Source: SIG440 sp045648175
Lineage (GTDB): Bacteria; Bacillota; Clostridia; Monoglobales; Monoglobaceae
Length of the DNA: 30,481 nucleotides
NCBI GenBank assembly: GCA_045648175.1
Contig: JAZRNN010000027.1
Location: forward strand, 1 to 30,481
Reading direction: 5' to 3'
The position numbers and the translations under genes were made by a program. Shown here piece after piece: positions 1 through 7,580 of the stretch (its first letter is position 1; each line of letters begins with the position of its first letter). Under the pieces are notes generated by a model. That model searched no databases and was not told where the DNA came from. It worked only from the letters and a program-made list of their open reading frames with translations.

Positions 1-16
1 TTGGTATAGAAGGTAA

Positions 17-93
17 AAAAACAGCAGACGATTTGATATGCACCCCAAAAGTTAGACACTTTTGGGGTGCATATCAAATCGTCTGCTGTTTTT
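17..93. repeat. Perfect long palindrome containing an IS3-family (IS150-like) tip; doubles as bidirectional terminator
   Basis: Two perfectly complementary 34-base arms (17-50 and 60-93) flank a 9-base loop. The inner part (34-76) begins TGATATGCACCCC and matches for 32 bases the terminal sequence upstream of the transposase remnant at 23471-23516. The outer 17-18 bases of each arm (CAGCAGACGATTT and its complement) are not in that second copy, so they may be an original terminator stem whose loop received the IS tip. T-runs follow on both strands, so the structure can terminate the minus-strand gene at 105-473 and any plus-strand gene to the left. A fold-back assembly artefact at a contig edge cannot be excluded. 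Confidence 0.7.
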
Positions 94-104
94 ATGTTTT
101 AAAA

Positions 105-473
105 CTATTGTTTATTATTTAAAAATTCTTTAATTCTTTCAAAACTTTCATCACTTATAACGTGCTCAATTTTACAACTGTCTTCAAAGGCTGTTTCTTT
201 GCTTACTCCAAGATGGATAAGTGCCGATGCAATAATGTGATGACGTTCAAACACTTTTTCGGCAATTGCAAGGCCTTCGTCTGTAAGTGAAATGCTGCCT
301 GATTCATCAATGGTTATATAGCCTTTTTCGCGAAAACTCTTCATCGCAACAGAAACACTTGCTTTTGTAAAGGAAAGTTCGTGTGCAACGTCAATACTGC
401 GGACAAAGCTTGTTTTCTTTTTTAGCATAAAAATAGCTTCAAGATAGTTTTCGGCGGATTCGTTTATTTTCAT
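105..473 (-). CDS. DtxR/MntR-family metal-dependent transcriptional repressor
   Basis: This 122-residue protein has the DtxR/MntR layout: an N-terminal winged helix-turn-helix (about residues 5-65, starting ESAENYLEAIFML) and a metal-binding dimerisation domain (about 66-120). There is no C-terminal SH3-like/FeoA domain, as in Bacillus MntR (142 residues). Aligned by eye to MntR and DtxR, the candidate metal ligands are N9, E12, H78, C100, E103 and H104 (motif EDSCKIEHVISDE). Cys100 is DtxR-like, where MntR has Glu99, and N9 replaces MntR Asp8 or DtxR Met10, so the metal (Fe2+ or Mn2+) cannot be assigned. ATG is preceded by GAGGT eight bases upstream. It has its own consensus promoter and ends at the palindrome. 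No metal transporter is nearby, so its targets lie elsewhere. Confidence 0.85.
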   Translation of the reverse strand: MKINESAENYLEAIFMLKKKTSFVRSIDVAHELSFTKASVSVAMKSFREKGYITIDESGSISLTDEGLAIAEKVFERHHIIASALIHLGVSKETAFEDSCKIEHVISDESFERIKEFLNNKQ

Positions 474-503
474 ATAACATATACCTCAAGTGTATTTTGT
501 TAT

Positions 504-532
504 ATTATATCAAACATAAAAGGATTTGTCAA
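504..532 (-). promoter_or_regulatory. Sigma-A-type promoter of the DtxR-like gene
   Basis: On the minus strand a perfect TTGACA (527-532) lies 17 bases before a perfect TATAAT (504-509), about 30 bases upstream of the ATG at 473. The -35 hexamer sits inside one arm of the terminator stem of the upstream minus-strand gene, so the two signals share bases. Confidence 0.8.
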
Positions 533-562
533 ATCTGCAAAAGAGGCAGAAGACAAATCCTT
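520..562 (-). terminator. Stem-loop terminator of the 577-831 gene
   Basis: AAGGATTTGTC (520-530) pairs with GACAAATCCTT (552-562). The loop holds a second small hairpin (TCTGC/GCAGA). On the minus strand the stem ends in TTTT. It lies just after the stop of the small minus-strand gene and before the next minus-strand promoter. Confidence 0.55.
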
Positions 563-576
563 AATAATAGAAATAT

Positions 577-831
577 TTAGACTCTGTAAAAGTTATCCAG
601 AACTTCACATATTGTTATGGGATATACCTCGTTTTTGGCGAGCCATATGCAACACATACGGGCCTCTTCACGTGTGAAGAAAATATTTTCAGCTGTTCCG
701 TAATCCTCGGCGTCGTTTTGTGATATTGCAAAAATCCCAAAAGGTCTGGGGGTTTCAGAGTTTTTATATATTACAAAATAGTCAATCCCCTCGACCGATG
801 TAATGAGTTCACGATTTTCACATTGATTCAT
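577..831 (-). CDS. Small cytosolic protein of unknown function (possibly DUF6514-like)
   Basis: This is an 84-residue protein starting MNQCENREL. The start was chosen because AGGAGG lies seven to eight bases upstream of this ATG; a 27-residue in-frame extension to 912 has no ribosome binding site. It has no signal peptide, membrane segment or metal motif. The sequence reads as a compact alpha/beta fold: strands around residues 9-20 and 30-38, an acidic stretch, then a Cys-containing helix (EEARMCCIWLAKN) and the ending ITICEVLDNFYRV. This pattern resembles the short DUF6514 proteins common in Oscillospiraceae, but that assignment is from memory and tentative. It is divergent from the 1037 gene across a region with a paired inverted repeat. 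No function can be given. Confidence 0.6.
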   Translation of the reverse strand: MNQCENRELITSVEGIDYFVIYKNSETPRPFGIFAISQNDAEDYGTAENIFFTREEARMCCIWLAKNEVYPITICEVLDNFYRV

Positions 832-908
832 ACGAATCTCCTCCTGTGTATACAAAATATATTCTAATTTTATAATGAACCGAATTTCATTAATATAGTA
901 ATTTGTCG

Positions 909-999
909 ACATAATTCTACATTTAATGCAAAACCTTATAAATCTGTAAATAATAGGGATTACAAATGTTTCTTGTTGAAAAATGTAGAATATTATGTT
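909..999. promoter_or_regulatory. Paired inverted sites in a divergent intergenic region
   Basis: ACATAATTCTACATTTA (909-925) recurs in opposite orientation at 980-999 (AAATGTAGAATATTATGT), with centres about 70 bases apart, in the gap between divergent genes. The left site is joined to TTTGTCGAC (903-911), one base from the Spo0A box TTTGTCGAA. A twin operator for a shared regulator is an inference; no clear sigma-A promoter is seen for either gene. Confidence 0.35.
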
Positions 1000-1036
1000 A
1001 ACCTAAAAATAAAAAACAGATAAAGGAGAATAAAAA

Positions 1037-1288
1037 ATGCATAATTTATTAAGAGTGATGAATAAAATGTCACCCGAGGCGGCAAAATTGATTTTTTATG
1101 GTTTAAAGCTTGCTACTGGAGTACTTGTAATAGGTTTTGTTGCATACAAATATAATCAGTTATATATTGGCAGTTATGAAGCAGGGATTATTAGTATTGA
1201 TACAGTGAAAGCGGCTTTTAGTCTGTTTGTACAATTTATATTAGGTGGAATTATCCTTGATTGCGCGAGGAAAAATGAAAAAAGTTAA
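1037..1288 (+). CDS. Small two-helix membrane protein, unknown function
   Basis: This 83-residue protein starts MHNLLRVMNKM with AAGGAG eight bases upstream. Two hydrophobic segments are visible, about residues 23-40 (LKLATGVLVIGFVAY) and 60-76 (AFSLFVQFILGGIIL), separated by a polar loop. The C-terminus is basic (CARKNEKS), suggesting both termini are cytoplasmic. No family was recognised. It stands alone: it is divergent from the 577-831 gene, and spoVB downstream has its own promoter. Confidence 0.7.
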   Translation: MHNLLRVMNKMSPEAAKLIFYGLKLATGVLVIGFVAYKYNQLYIGSYEAGIISIDTVKAAFSLFVQFILGGIILDCARKNEKS

Positions 1289-1304
1289 TTTAAAAAAGCA
1301 ATAC

Positions 1305-1333
1305 TTGACGATTTTGGTATTTTGTAGTATTCT
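1305..1333 (+). promoter_or_regulatory. Sigma-A-type promoter for the spoVB-mazG-yabO genes
   Basis: TTGACG (1305-1310), a 17-base spacer and TATTCT (1328-1333) lie about 60 bases upstream of the TTG start at 1392. Confidence 0.6.
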
Positions 1334-1391
1334 ATATAAATGTGGCATTAAATGGAATTGCTAATTTGATATAATACAAGGAGGCGTCGCT

Positions 1392-3101
1392 TTGAAGAAC
1401 AACGGAAAAAAATTCTTACAAGGTGCGTTGATATTGGCAGGGGCAAATCTGCTGGTAAAAATAATAGGAGCACTGTTTAAAGTACCTCTTCGCGAGCTTG
1501 TGGGCGATGACGGAATGGGTATCTTTAATGTTGCGTACCAGATATATACTTTTATGTTTATAATTGCAACAGCAGGATTTCCTATTGCGGTTTCCAAAAT
1601 GGTTGCTGAAAGTATTGCAAATAATGATGAATATGATGCAAAACGAGTTTTTCAGACAGCTGCAATTCTGCTTGGAATTATTGGCATAGTGGGAAGCACG
1701 GTGCTGTATACTTTTGCGGATAGTCTTGCTGCCTTTTTGGGGAACGAAGATTCAGCCATTGGTATCAGGGTAATTGCACCGGCGGTATTTTTTGTTTCGC
1801 TTCTTTCTGCTTATCGCGGATATTTTCAGGGCAGACAAAATATGTACCCGACAGCTGCATCTGAGGTCGTTGAAGCGGCTGCTAAGTTGCTTCTTGGTAT
1901 TGCTGCGGCATCTGCGATTATGAGCATGAAGATAAATATACCGGGTGCAAGCAGTGGTTTTTCCTCACATGCACGTACGTTATATTCTTCAACGGGCGCT
2001 ATTTTGGGTGTTACTGCGGGTACTTTCCTTGCACTGTTACTTATGATAATTATTTACAGTTGCAAGAAAAAAAGGGTAAAGCCGAATTTAGGTCAGCAGA
2101 TACGGCCAAGAAGAGATATACTTAAAAATCTTATACTGATTGCCATTCCGATTACAATCGGTGCGTCAGTATCAAGTCTCACCAGCCTTGTAGACCTTGC
2201 TACAATTATGAACAGACTTGTGGTAAATCCTGATGTTTTTGATTCATATTCGTATCTTTTTTCTGAAGGTACAGAGTTTTGGACAATGGCGGCAGAAGAA
2301 GGCTGGGAAGGTGTTACTTTACTCCAGAAAAAAGCAAATTCCCTTTATGGGTTGTACACAGGTCAGGCACAGACAATGTTTAATCTGCCACTTACAATTG
2401 TGGTGGGGCTTAGTATGAGTATTGTTCCTGCTATTTCAACTGCACTTGCCGAGAAAAAACCAGGCGAGGCGGGATTGATGACATCAAGTATTCTTAGAAT
2501 TACAATGCTTTTTGCTCTTCCTTGTGCTGTTGGATTTTATGTTTTGTCAAGTCCTATTCTGTTGGTTTTATACAGTGATGCCAATGCCGGTGAATTGCTT
2601 CAAAAGCTGGCTTTTGCAGTGCCGTTTGTAGCGTTTGTATCGGTAAGTAATTCTGTGCTTCAGTCGTATGGAAAGGTTTATTATCCGGTAGTAAATATGT
2701 TGGTTGGCGGTATAGTAAAGGTGCTAATGAATTATACACTTATTCCCGTTTTAGGTATTGATGCAGCTCCAATTGCAACCACCGCTTGTTATGGCACGAT
2801 TGCTCTGCTTAATTGTTTTTGCATAGTTTTTATACTTAAGGTCAGAATTAATGTTGTTGATATGCTTATAAAGCCGCTATGTGCAGCTTTGGTTATGGGT
2901 GCTGTGACACTTGCGTTTTATAATATGATATCGAACTTTATGCCGAGCTCAAGACTGATAACCCTTTGCTCCATTGCGATTGGTGCGGTTGTATATCTTG
3001 GTGCTGTTTTGGTGATAAAAGGAGTTAAACGTGAGGATGTCCTTAATATGCCTATGGGCGAAAAAATTGTAGGAATTCTTACGAAATATAAAATACTTTA
3101 A
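1392..3101 (+). CDS. SpoVB/YabM-family polysaccharide (lipid II-type) flippase, MOP superfamily
   Basis: This 569-residue integral membrane protein has about 14 hydrophobic segments and the MurJ/SpoVB N-terminal pattern (GALILAGANLLVKIIGALFKVPL, then VGDDGMGIFNVAYQIYTF). Members of this MOP-exporter family flip lipid-linked cell-wall or polysaccharide precursors; SpoVB acts in spore cortex synthesis. Translation probably starts at TTG, because AAGGAGG lies seven bases upstream and the N-terminus fits the family. Its neighbours mazG and an S4 protein reproduce the Bacillus subtilis order yabM-yabN-yabO, which supports the YabM/SpoVB assignment over a generic exporter. A vegetative role is also possible because the family has several paralogues per genome. 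Confidence 0.85.
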   Translation: MKNNGKKFLQGALILAGANLLVKIIGALFKVPLRELVGDDGMGIFNVAYQIYTFMFIIATAGFPIAVSKMVAESIANNDEYDAKRVFQTAAILLGIIGIVGSTVLYTFADSLAAFLGNEDSAIGIRVIAPAVFFVSLLSAYRGYFQGRQNMYPTAASEVVEAAAKLLLGIAAASAIMSMKINIPGASSGFSSHARTLYSSTGAILGVTAGTFLALLLMIIIYSCKKKRVKPNLGQQIRPRRDILKNLILIAIPITIGASVSSLTSLVDLATIMNRLVVNPDVFDSYSYLFSEGTEFWTMAAEEGWEGVTLLQKKANSLYGLYTGQAQTMFNLPLTIVVGLSMSIVPAISTALAEKKPGEAGLMTSSILRITMLFALPCAVGFYVLSSPILLVLYSDANAGELLQKLAFAVPFVAFVSVSNSVLQSYGKVYYPVVNMLVGGIVKVLMNYTLIPVLGIDAAPIATTACYGTIALLNCFCIVFILKVRINVVDMLIKPLCAALVMGAVTLAFYNMISNFMPSSRLITLCSIAIGAVVYLGAVLVIKGVKREDVLNMPMGEKIVGILTKYKIL

Positions 3102-3122
3102 GGTGAATTACAGGAGAGAAAC

Positions 3123-3812
3123 ATGGAAAAGAATTATACCTATGAAGATTTATTGGATATAGTTAAAACCTTGCGCGGTGAAGGCGGTTGTCCATGGGAT
3201 ATGGAACAGACACATCAAAGCATCAAACACGATATTATCGAGGAAGGCTATGAACTAATTGAGGAGCTTGATGGTGAAAACTGGGAAAAAGTTGCGGATG
3301 AAAGCGGTGACCTTTTGCTCCAAATTGTATTTCATGCACAAATAGGCAAGGAAAATGACGAATATAATATGGATGACGTAATAAATGCTGTTTGTCGCAA
3401 ACTGGTACATCGGCATCCTCATGTCTTTGGTGATACAAAGGTAAAGGATTCTGATGAGGTTCTTGCAAACTGGGCACAGATTAAACGAGATGACCGTGGG
3501 CAGAAAACTCTTGCTCAGGACATGGCAGAGGTTTCAAAATATCTGCCGGCACTTATGCGTACTGAAAAAATTCAGAGCAAGGCAGAAAAAGGGGGCTATG
3601 TTTTCAGCGATCCCATTTTTGCGGCTGACAGTATCACCAACATGATTAATGTTATGTTATCGGGCAGTGATGCCGGTGTTGCCGAAAAGTATATTGGAAA
3701 AATGCTTTTTGAAATTGTTGCAGTTGCAAAAAGAATGGGCGTTGATGCAGAAACTGCTCTTAGCAAGCATACAGAATCTTTTATTCAGGAATTTTCAAAA
3801 TACGAGGGCTAA
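3123..3812 (+). CDS. mazG: MazG-family nucleoside triphosphate pyrophosphohydrolase
   Basis: This is a 229-residue cytosolic enzyme that would hydrolyse NTPs/dNTPs to monophosphate and pyrophosphate. Signatures are CPWD (23-26), the Mg2+-binding helices E40-E41xxE44 and E60xxD63, and KLVHRHPHVFG (93-103). A second, weaker MazG-like segment follows (about 125-225). The Bacillus counterpart YabN carries an N-terminal tetrapyrrole-methylase domain; this protein has none and resembles stand-alone E. coli MazG (263 residues), slightly shortened. It starts 21 bases after spoVB with GGAGAG upstream and lies in the same transcription unit. House-cleaning of damaged nucleotides is the family role; the substrate is not shown here. 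Confidence 0.93.
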   Translation: MEKNYTYEDLLDIVKTLRGEGGCPWDMEQTHQSIKHDIIEEGYELIEELDGENWEKVADESGDLLLQIVFHAQIGKENDEYNMDDVINAVCRKLVHRHPHVFGDTKVKDSDEVLANWAQIKRDDRGQKTLAQDMAEVSKYLPALMRTEKIQSKAEKGGYVFSDPIFAADSITNMINVMLSGSDAGVAEKYIGKMLFEIVAVAKRMGVDAETALSKHTESFIQEFSKYEG

Positions 3813-3816
3813 ATAT

Positions 3817-4059
3817 ATGAGATTAGATAAATATTTAAAGGTTTCGCGACTGATAAAACGAAGAACGGTTGCAAACGAAGCCTGTGACGGCGGCAGAGTT
3901 GCGGTAAACGGTAAGGTTGTAAAGGCTTCGTATGATGTAAAAATCGGCGATGTTATCGAAATAACCTTCGGTAGCAAAACCCTTGCTGTGCGTGTTACAG
4001 ATGTTCGTGAGCAGGTAGGAAAGAGCGATGCGGCAACGCTATATGAAGCTATACAGTAA
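3817..4059 (+). CDS. S4-domain RNA-binding protein (YabO/Hsp15-like)
   Basis: This is an 80-residue, single S4-domain protein: MRLDKYLKVSRLIKRRTVANEAC, then GGRVAVNGKVVKASYDVKIGDVIEI, the typical alpha-L RNA-binding fold. The start at 3817 matches the family N-terminus; upstream in-frame codons overlap mazG and make no sense as protein. It begins four bases after the mazG stop, with GAGGG as a weak ribosome binding site. The family (YabO in Bacillus, Hsp15 in E. coli, now linked to rescue of stalled 50S-nascent chain complexes as RqcP) acts with RqcH. The gene order supports the YabO/RqcP identity. A terminator follows directly. Confidence 0.88.
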   Translation: MRLDKYLKVSRLIKRRTVANEACDGGRVAVNGKVVKASYDVKIGDVIEITFGSKTLAVRVTDVREQVGKSDAATLYEAIQ

Positions 4060-4068
4060 TGATGTTGG

Positions 4069-4097
4069 AAAGAGGTGAGAAAAATCACCTCTTTTTT
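4069..4097 (+). terminator. Intrinsic terminator of the spoVB-mazG-yabO unit
   Basis: AAAGAGGTGA pairs with TCACCTCTTT across a short A-rich loop and is followed by a T-run, ten bases after the yabO stop. The bases to the rny start hold only the next promoter and an untranslated leader. Confidence 0.9.
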
Positions 4098-4119
4098 GTG
4101 TTTTTTAACGGAAAAACGC

Positions 4120-4148
4120 TTGACAAATTGGTTAAAATTTATTAAAAT
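4120..4148 (+). promoter_or_regulatory. Sigma-A-type promoter of rny
   Basis: A perfect TTGACA (4120-4125), 17-base spacer and TAAAAT (4143-4148) precede an untranslated leader of roughly 155 bases before rny. The leader contains a small hairpin, GCCTTT/AAAGGC near 4217-4234, of unknown meaning. Confidence 0.75.
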
Positions 4149-4309
4149 TGTAAATGTATATATTTTATATGAAATAATTCTATATACAGTTCTTTTATGT
4201 ATTTCTATAAAGCAAGATTGCCTTTGTTAAAAAGGCGTTAAACTGGCGAAAACGCAGATATATAATCTATGATTTATACGTCAAATAACGATTGAGGAGG
4301 TGTAGTAAT

Positions 4310-5884
4310 ATGGACGGAATACAAATTACAATTCTTTTGGCTGTTGTGGTTGTTGTTGCCCTGATAGGAATGTTTCTGGCATTCAGATTTGGATATTCAT
4401 ACCGCAGAAAAGTTGCTGAAATGAAGGTTGGCAGCGCCGAAGAAGAAGCAAAGAAGATTATTGAAAATGCAAAATCAAAAGCAGTTAAAGATGCAGAACA
4501 TGCAAAAAAAGAAAGACTTTTAGAAGCTAAAGAAGAAATACATAAAGAACGCAACGAACTTGATAAGGAAATAAAAGAACGCAGAAACGAAATTCAGCGT
4601 CAGGAGCGTCGAATTCAGCAGAAGGAGGACGCTATTGACAAAAAAAACCAGGTTCTTGAGAAAAAAGAAGAACAGGTTCAGGAAAAACTGAATGAGGTTG
4701 ATGAACTGAAGGAAGAAGTTGAAAAGGTTAAGAAACTTCAAATGTCACAGCTTGAAAAGTTGGCTGAGCTTTCGGTTGCTGAGGCAAAAGATTTGCTTCT
4801 TAAGCAGGTTGAGATTGATGCAAGACATGATGCTGCTGTTCTTATTAAAAGCATTGAAGACCAGGCTAAAGAAGAGGCTGATATGAAAGCCCGCAATATT
4901 ATAACAGGTGCAATTCAGCGTTGTGCTGCTGACCATGTGGCTGAAACTACTGTTTCGGTTGTTCAGCTTCCCAATGACGAAATGAAGGGCAGAATTATTG
5001 GTCGTGAAGGCAGAAATATTCGCTCAATTGAAACTCTTACAGGTGTGGATTTGATTATTGATGACACTCCTGAGGCAGTTATTCTTTCAGGTTTTGACCC
5101 TGTAAGACGTGAGATTGCAAGACTTTCTCTTGAAAAGCTTATAGTTGACGGAAGAATTCATCCGGGACGTATTGAAGAAACTGTTGAAAAATCAAGACGC
5201 GAGGTTGAAGCTATTATCAAGCAGGAAGGTGAACAGGCAACATTTGACACAGGTGTTCATGGTCTTCATCCCGAGCTTATTAAGCTTCTTGGTCGTCTTA
5301 AGTACCGTACAAGTTATGGTCAGAATGTTCTCAAACATTCAATTGAGGTTGCTCACCTTGCCGGTCTTATGGCGGCAGAGCTTGGTGCAGATGTTGCGAT
5401 TGCTAAACGTGCAGGTCTTCTCCACGATATAGGCAAGGCAATTGACCATGAGGTTGAGGGTTCTCACGTAACAATTGGCGCAGATGTTGCTAAAAAGTAC
5501 AAAGAAAACGACAAAGTTGTTCATGCTATTATGGCACATCATGGTGATGTTGAACCCAATTCACTGGCTGCATGTCTTGTTCAGGCGGCAGACACAATTT
5601 CTGCAGCACGTACAGGTGCAAGACGTGAAAACATTGAATCTTATATCAAGAGACTTGAAGCTCTTGAGGAAATTGCAAATTCATTTAGCGGAGTTGAAAA
5701 ATCCTTTGCAATTCAGGCAGGTCGTGAAGTCAGAATTATGGTTAAACCTGACCACGTGAATGATGATGAAACAATCCTTCTTGCCAAGGACATTGTTAAA
5801 AAGATTGAAAGCACTATGGAGTATCCCGGACAAATTAAAGTTAATGTTATCCGTGAACTCAGAACAGTTGAATATGCAAAATAA
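4310..5884 (+). CDS. rny: Ribonuclease Y
   Basis: This 524-residue, membrane-anchored endoribonuclease would initiate bulk mRNA turnover. Domains in order: one N-terminal transmembrane helix (about residues 4-28), a long charged coiled coil (about 35-190, rich in E/K heptads), a KH RNA-binding domain (GRIIGREGRNIRSIE from residue 226) and an HD metal-dependent nuclease domain with H372-D373 (LLHDIGKAIDHE) and MAHHGDVEP. The ATG at 4310 was chosen because GAGGAGG lies nine bases upstream and the protein then begins MDGIQI followed at once by the anchor. Length and architecture match Bacillus RNase Y (520 residues). ymdB follows, as in Bacillus. Confidence 0.97.
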   Translation: MDGIQITILLAVVVVVALIGMFLAFRFGYSYRRKVAEMKVGSAEEEAKKIIENAKSKAVKDAEHAKKERLLEAKEEIHKERNELDKEIKERRNEIQRQERRIQQKEDAIDKKNQVLEKKEEQVQEKLNEVDELKEEVEKVKKLQMSQLEKLAELSVAEAKDLLLKQVEIDARHDAAVLIKSIEDQAKEEADMKARNIITGAIQRCAADHVAETTVSVVQLPNDEMKGRIIGREGRNIRSIETLTGVDLIIDDTPEAVILSGFDPVRREIARLSLEKLIVDGRIHPGRIEETVEKSRREVEAIIKQEGEQATFDTGVHGLHPELIKLLGRLKYRTSYGQNVLKHSIEVAHLAGLMAAELGADVAIAKRAGLLHDIGKAIDHEVEGSHVTIGADVAKKYKENDKVVHAIMAHHGDVEPNSLAACLVQAADTISAARTGARRENIESYIKRLEALEEIANSFSGVEKSFAIQAGREVRIMVKPDHVNDDETILLAKDIVKKIESTMEYPGQIKVNVIRELRTVEYAK

Positions 5885-5931
5885 GGAGCCTTTGCTCCCA
5901 CACAGAAAAGGCTGCTGCGGCAGCCTTTTCT
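5885..5931 (+). terminator. Tandem hairpins after rny
   Basis: A small hairpin GGAGC/GCTCC (5885-5898) begins at the rny stop. It is followed by a perfect 12-bp stem, AGAAAAGGCTGC (5904-5915) and its complement (5920-5931), around the tetraloop TGCG. The T-rich part lies inside the stem and no U-run follows, so this may be a leaky terminator or an mRNA-end stabiliser. Confidence 0.6.
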
Positions 5932-5988
5932 GCATAAAAAAAGTATATTTTTGATGATTGAAAACAGACAGAGAGGAAATAACATTCT

Positions 5989-6783
5989 ATGAGAATTCTT
6001 GCGGTAGGAGATATTGTTGCGTCAGACGGACGCGAATTTATATATAATAATTTAGGCAGAATAAAGAATAAGTATAAAATAGACTATTGCATTGCCAACG
6101 GTGAAAATACGGCTAATACAAACGGCATAACAGTAGATATTGCCAATACCTTGCTGAGATGCGGTGTTGATGTTATAACGCTGGGTAACCACACATTTGC
6201 AAATAAGGAATACAGTCAGGTGCTTACCGATATTCCACGTGTGATAAGACCAATCAATTATCCGTCTGAAACCGAAGGATGCGGATATTATATTGACGAT
6301 TTAGGATATATAAGAATAGGTGTTATTAATGCAATCGGTAGACTTAATATGGAGCCTGTTGACTGCCCCTTCCGTGCGACAGAAAAGGCTTTGCGGGAAA
6401 TGGAAGATAAGGCTGATATAATACTGATTGATTTCCATGCAGAGACTACCAGTGAAAAGCTTGCGTTTGGTAACTATTTTGATGGCAAGGTAACAGCTGT
6501 TTTTGGAACACATACACACGTCCAGACGGCAGATGCTCACATTCTTCCAAACGGAACAGCATATATTAGTGACATTGGTATGACAGGGGTAAGAGACTCC
6601 ATTCTGGGTGTTAAAAAAGAGATAATTATGGATTTATATTATACCCGAAAGAAGTATAGATTTGAAAAAGCCGAGGGTGAGGTCTGGTTTAATGGAGCAG
6701 TTTTTGAAGTTGATGACAACACAAAAAAAGTAATAAGTGTTGAAAGTCTGTATTTTTCAAAGCTTGAAGGAGAAGATAAGTGA
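5989..6783 (+). CDS. ymdB: YmdB-family metallophosphoesterase (2',3'-cyclic nucleotide phosphodiesterase)
   Basis: This 264-residue cytosolic calcineurin-like phosphoesterase has all the metal and catalytic residues in YmdB register: D8, E39, N40 (NGEN), N67-H68 (LGNH), H150 (IDFHAE), H175 and H177 (GTHTHVQ). Bacillus YmdB is 264 residues and hydrolyses cyclic nucleotides; it influences biofilm versus motility decisions. Its place just after rny is conserved in Firmicutes. ATG is preceded by GAGAGGA. The stop overlaps the GTG of the next gene, so the two are translationally coupled. Confidence 0.93.
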   Translation: MRILAVGDIVASDGREFIYNNLGRIKNKYKIDYCIANGENTANTNGITVDIANTLLRCGVDVITLGNHTFANKEYSQVLTDIPRVIRPINYPSETEGCGYYIDDLGYIRIGVINAIGRLNMEPVDCPFRATEKALREMEDKADIILIDFHAETTSEKLAFGNYFDGKVTAVFGTHTHVQTADAHILPNGTAYISDIGMTGVRDSILGVKKEIIMDLYYTRKKYRFEKAEGEVWFNGAVFEVDDNTKKVISVESLYFSKLEGEDK

Positions 6784-7565
6784 CTAAATTTTGCATAGAA
6801 GACAGAGTTTACTTAAAAAGCGACTTATTGATGTCTGACGGTATCAATCATTGCTTCACCACAAAATGCGGCGGTTTAAGCTATGGTACAGTAAAGGGAC
6901 TTAATTTGGGTTTTCGTGTGGGCGATGATAACGAAAACGTGATTAAAAATTATAAATTGATTTCAAAAGATATAGGGTTTTCATACGAGCGTATTACTGC
7001 GGGAAGGCAGACACATTCTTCAAATATACGCATTATAACCGAAGAAGATGCAGGAAAAGGTATCAGCAGAGAATCCGAATTTATGGATGTTGACGGAATG
7101 GTGACAAATATAAGACAGTTGCCTCTTGTAGTCTATTATGCAGATTGCGTACCCATACTTATGGCAGATAAGACGGCAGGCGTTATTGCGGCTGTTCATT
7201 CCGGTTGGAGAGGAACAGTTAGTGAAATTACCGGCAATGCTATAAAAATTATGACAGAACAATTTAATGCAAAGACTGAGAATATTATCGCTGCAATCGG
7301 CCCGTCTATTGGTCAATGTTGTTTTGAAACCGGTGGTGAGGTAGCCTGTGAATTTGACAGTAATTTGCTTATTGAGGCAGACAACGGAAAATTTATGGTT
7401 GATTTGTGGAGGGCTAACGAAAGAATATTGCTAAAATATGGATTAAAACAGGAGAATATTGATATTTTAAAAATGTGTACAATGTGCAACAGTGATTTGT
7501 TATATTCATACCGTGTTAACAAAGAGGCAACCGGCAGAATGGGTGCATTCATTTCGTTGAGATAA
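6780..7565 (+). CDS. pgeF: Peptidoglycan editing factor PgeF (YlmD/YfiH, multicopper-oxidase-like fold)
   Basis: This 261-residue member of the DUF152/laccase-like family shows the conserved metal-site residues H79 (GRQTHSSN), C123 (YYADCVPI) and H140 (AAVHSGWRG), with HCFTTKCGG near the start and IGPSIGQCCFE later. E. coli YfiH prevents misincorporation of L-Ser in place of L-Ala in peptidoglycan precursors, and purine nucleoside phosphorylase or deaminase activity has been reported for relatives. The GTG start overlaps the ymdB stop (GTGA), with AAGGAGA upstream. Confidence 0.92.
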   Translation: MTKFCIEDRVYLKSDLLMSDGINHCFTTKCGGLSYGTVKGLNLGFRVGDDNENVIKNYKLISKDIGFSYERITAGRQTHSSNIRIITEEDAGKGISRESEFMDVDGMVTNIRQLPLVVYYADCVPILMADKTAGVIAAVHSGWRGTVSEITGNAIKIMTEQFNAKTENIIAAIGPSIGQCCFETGGEVACEFDSNLLIEADNGKFMVDLWRANERILLKYGLKQENIDILKMCTMCNSDLLYSYRVNKEATGRMGAFISLR

Positions 7566-7580
7566 AAGGTGGAAATAGTT

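Noticed and set aside
832..912. N-terminal 27-residue extension of the small minus-strand protein
   Set aside because: The internal ATG at 831 has AGGAGG at the right distance; the extension has none and covers likely promoter sequence.
3649..3816. Longer start for the S4-domain gene
   Set aside because: It overlaps mazG in another frame and is not S4-like; the family N-terminus is MRLDKYLK at 3817.
4217..4234. Hairpin in the rny leader as a riboswitch or terminator
   Set aside because: Six weak pairs, no T-run and no known aptamer motif recognised.
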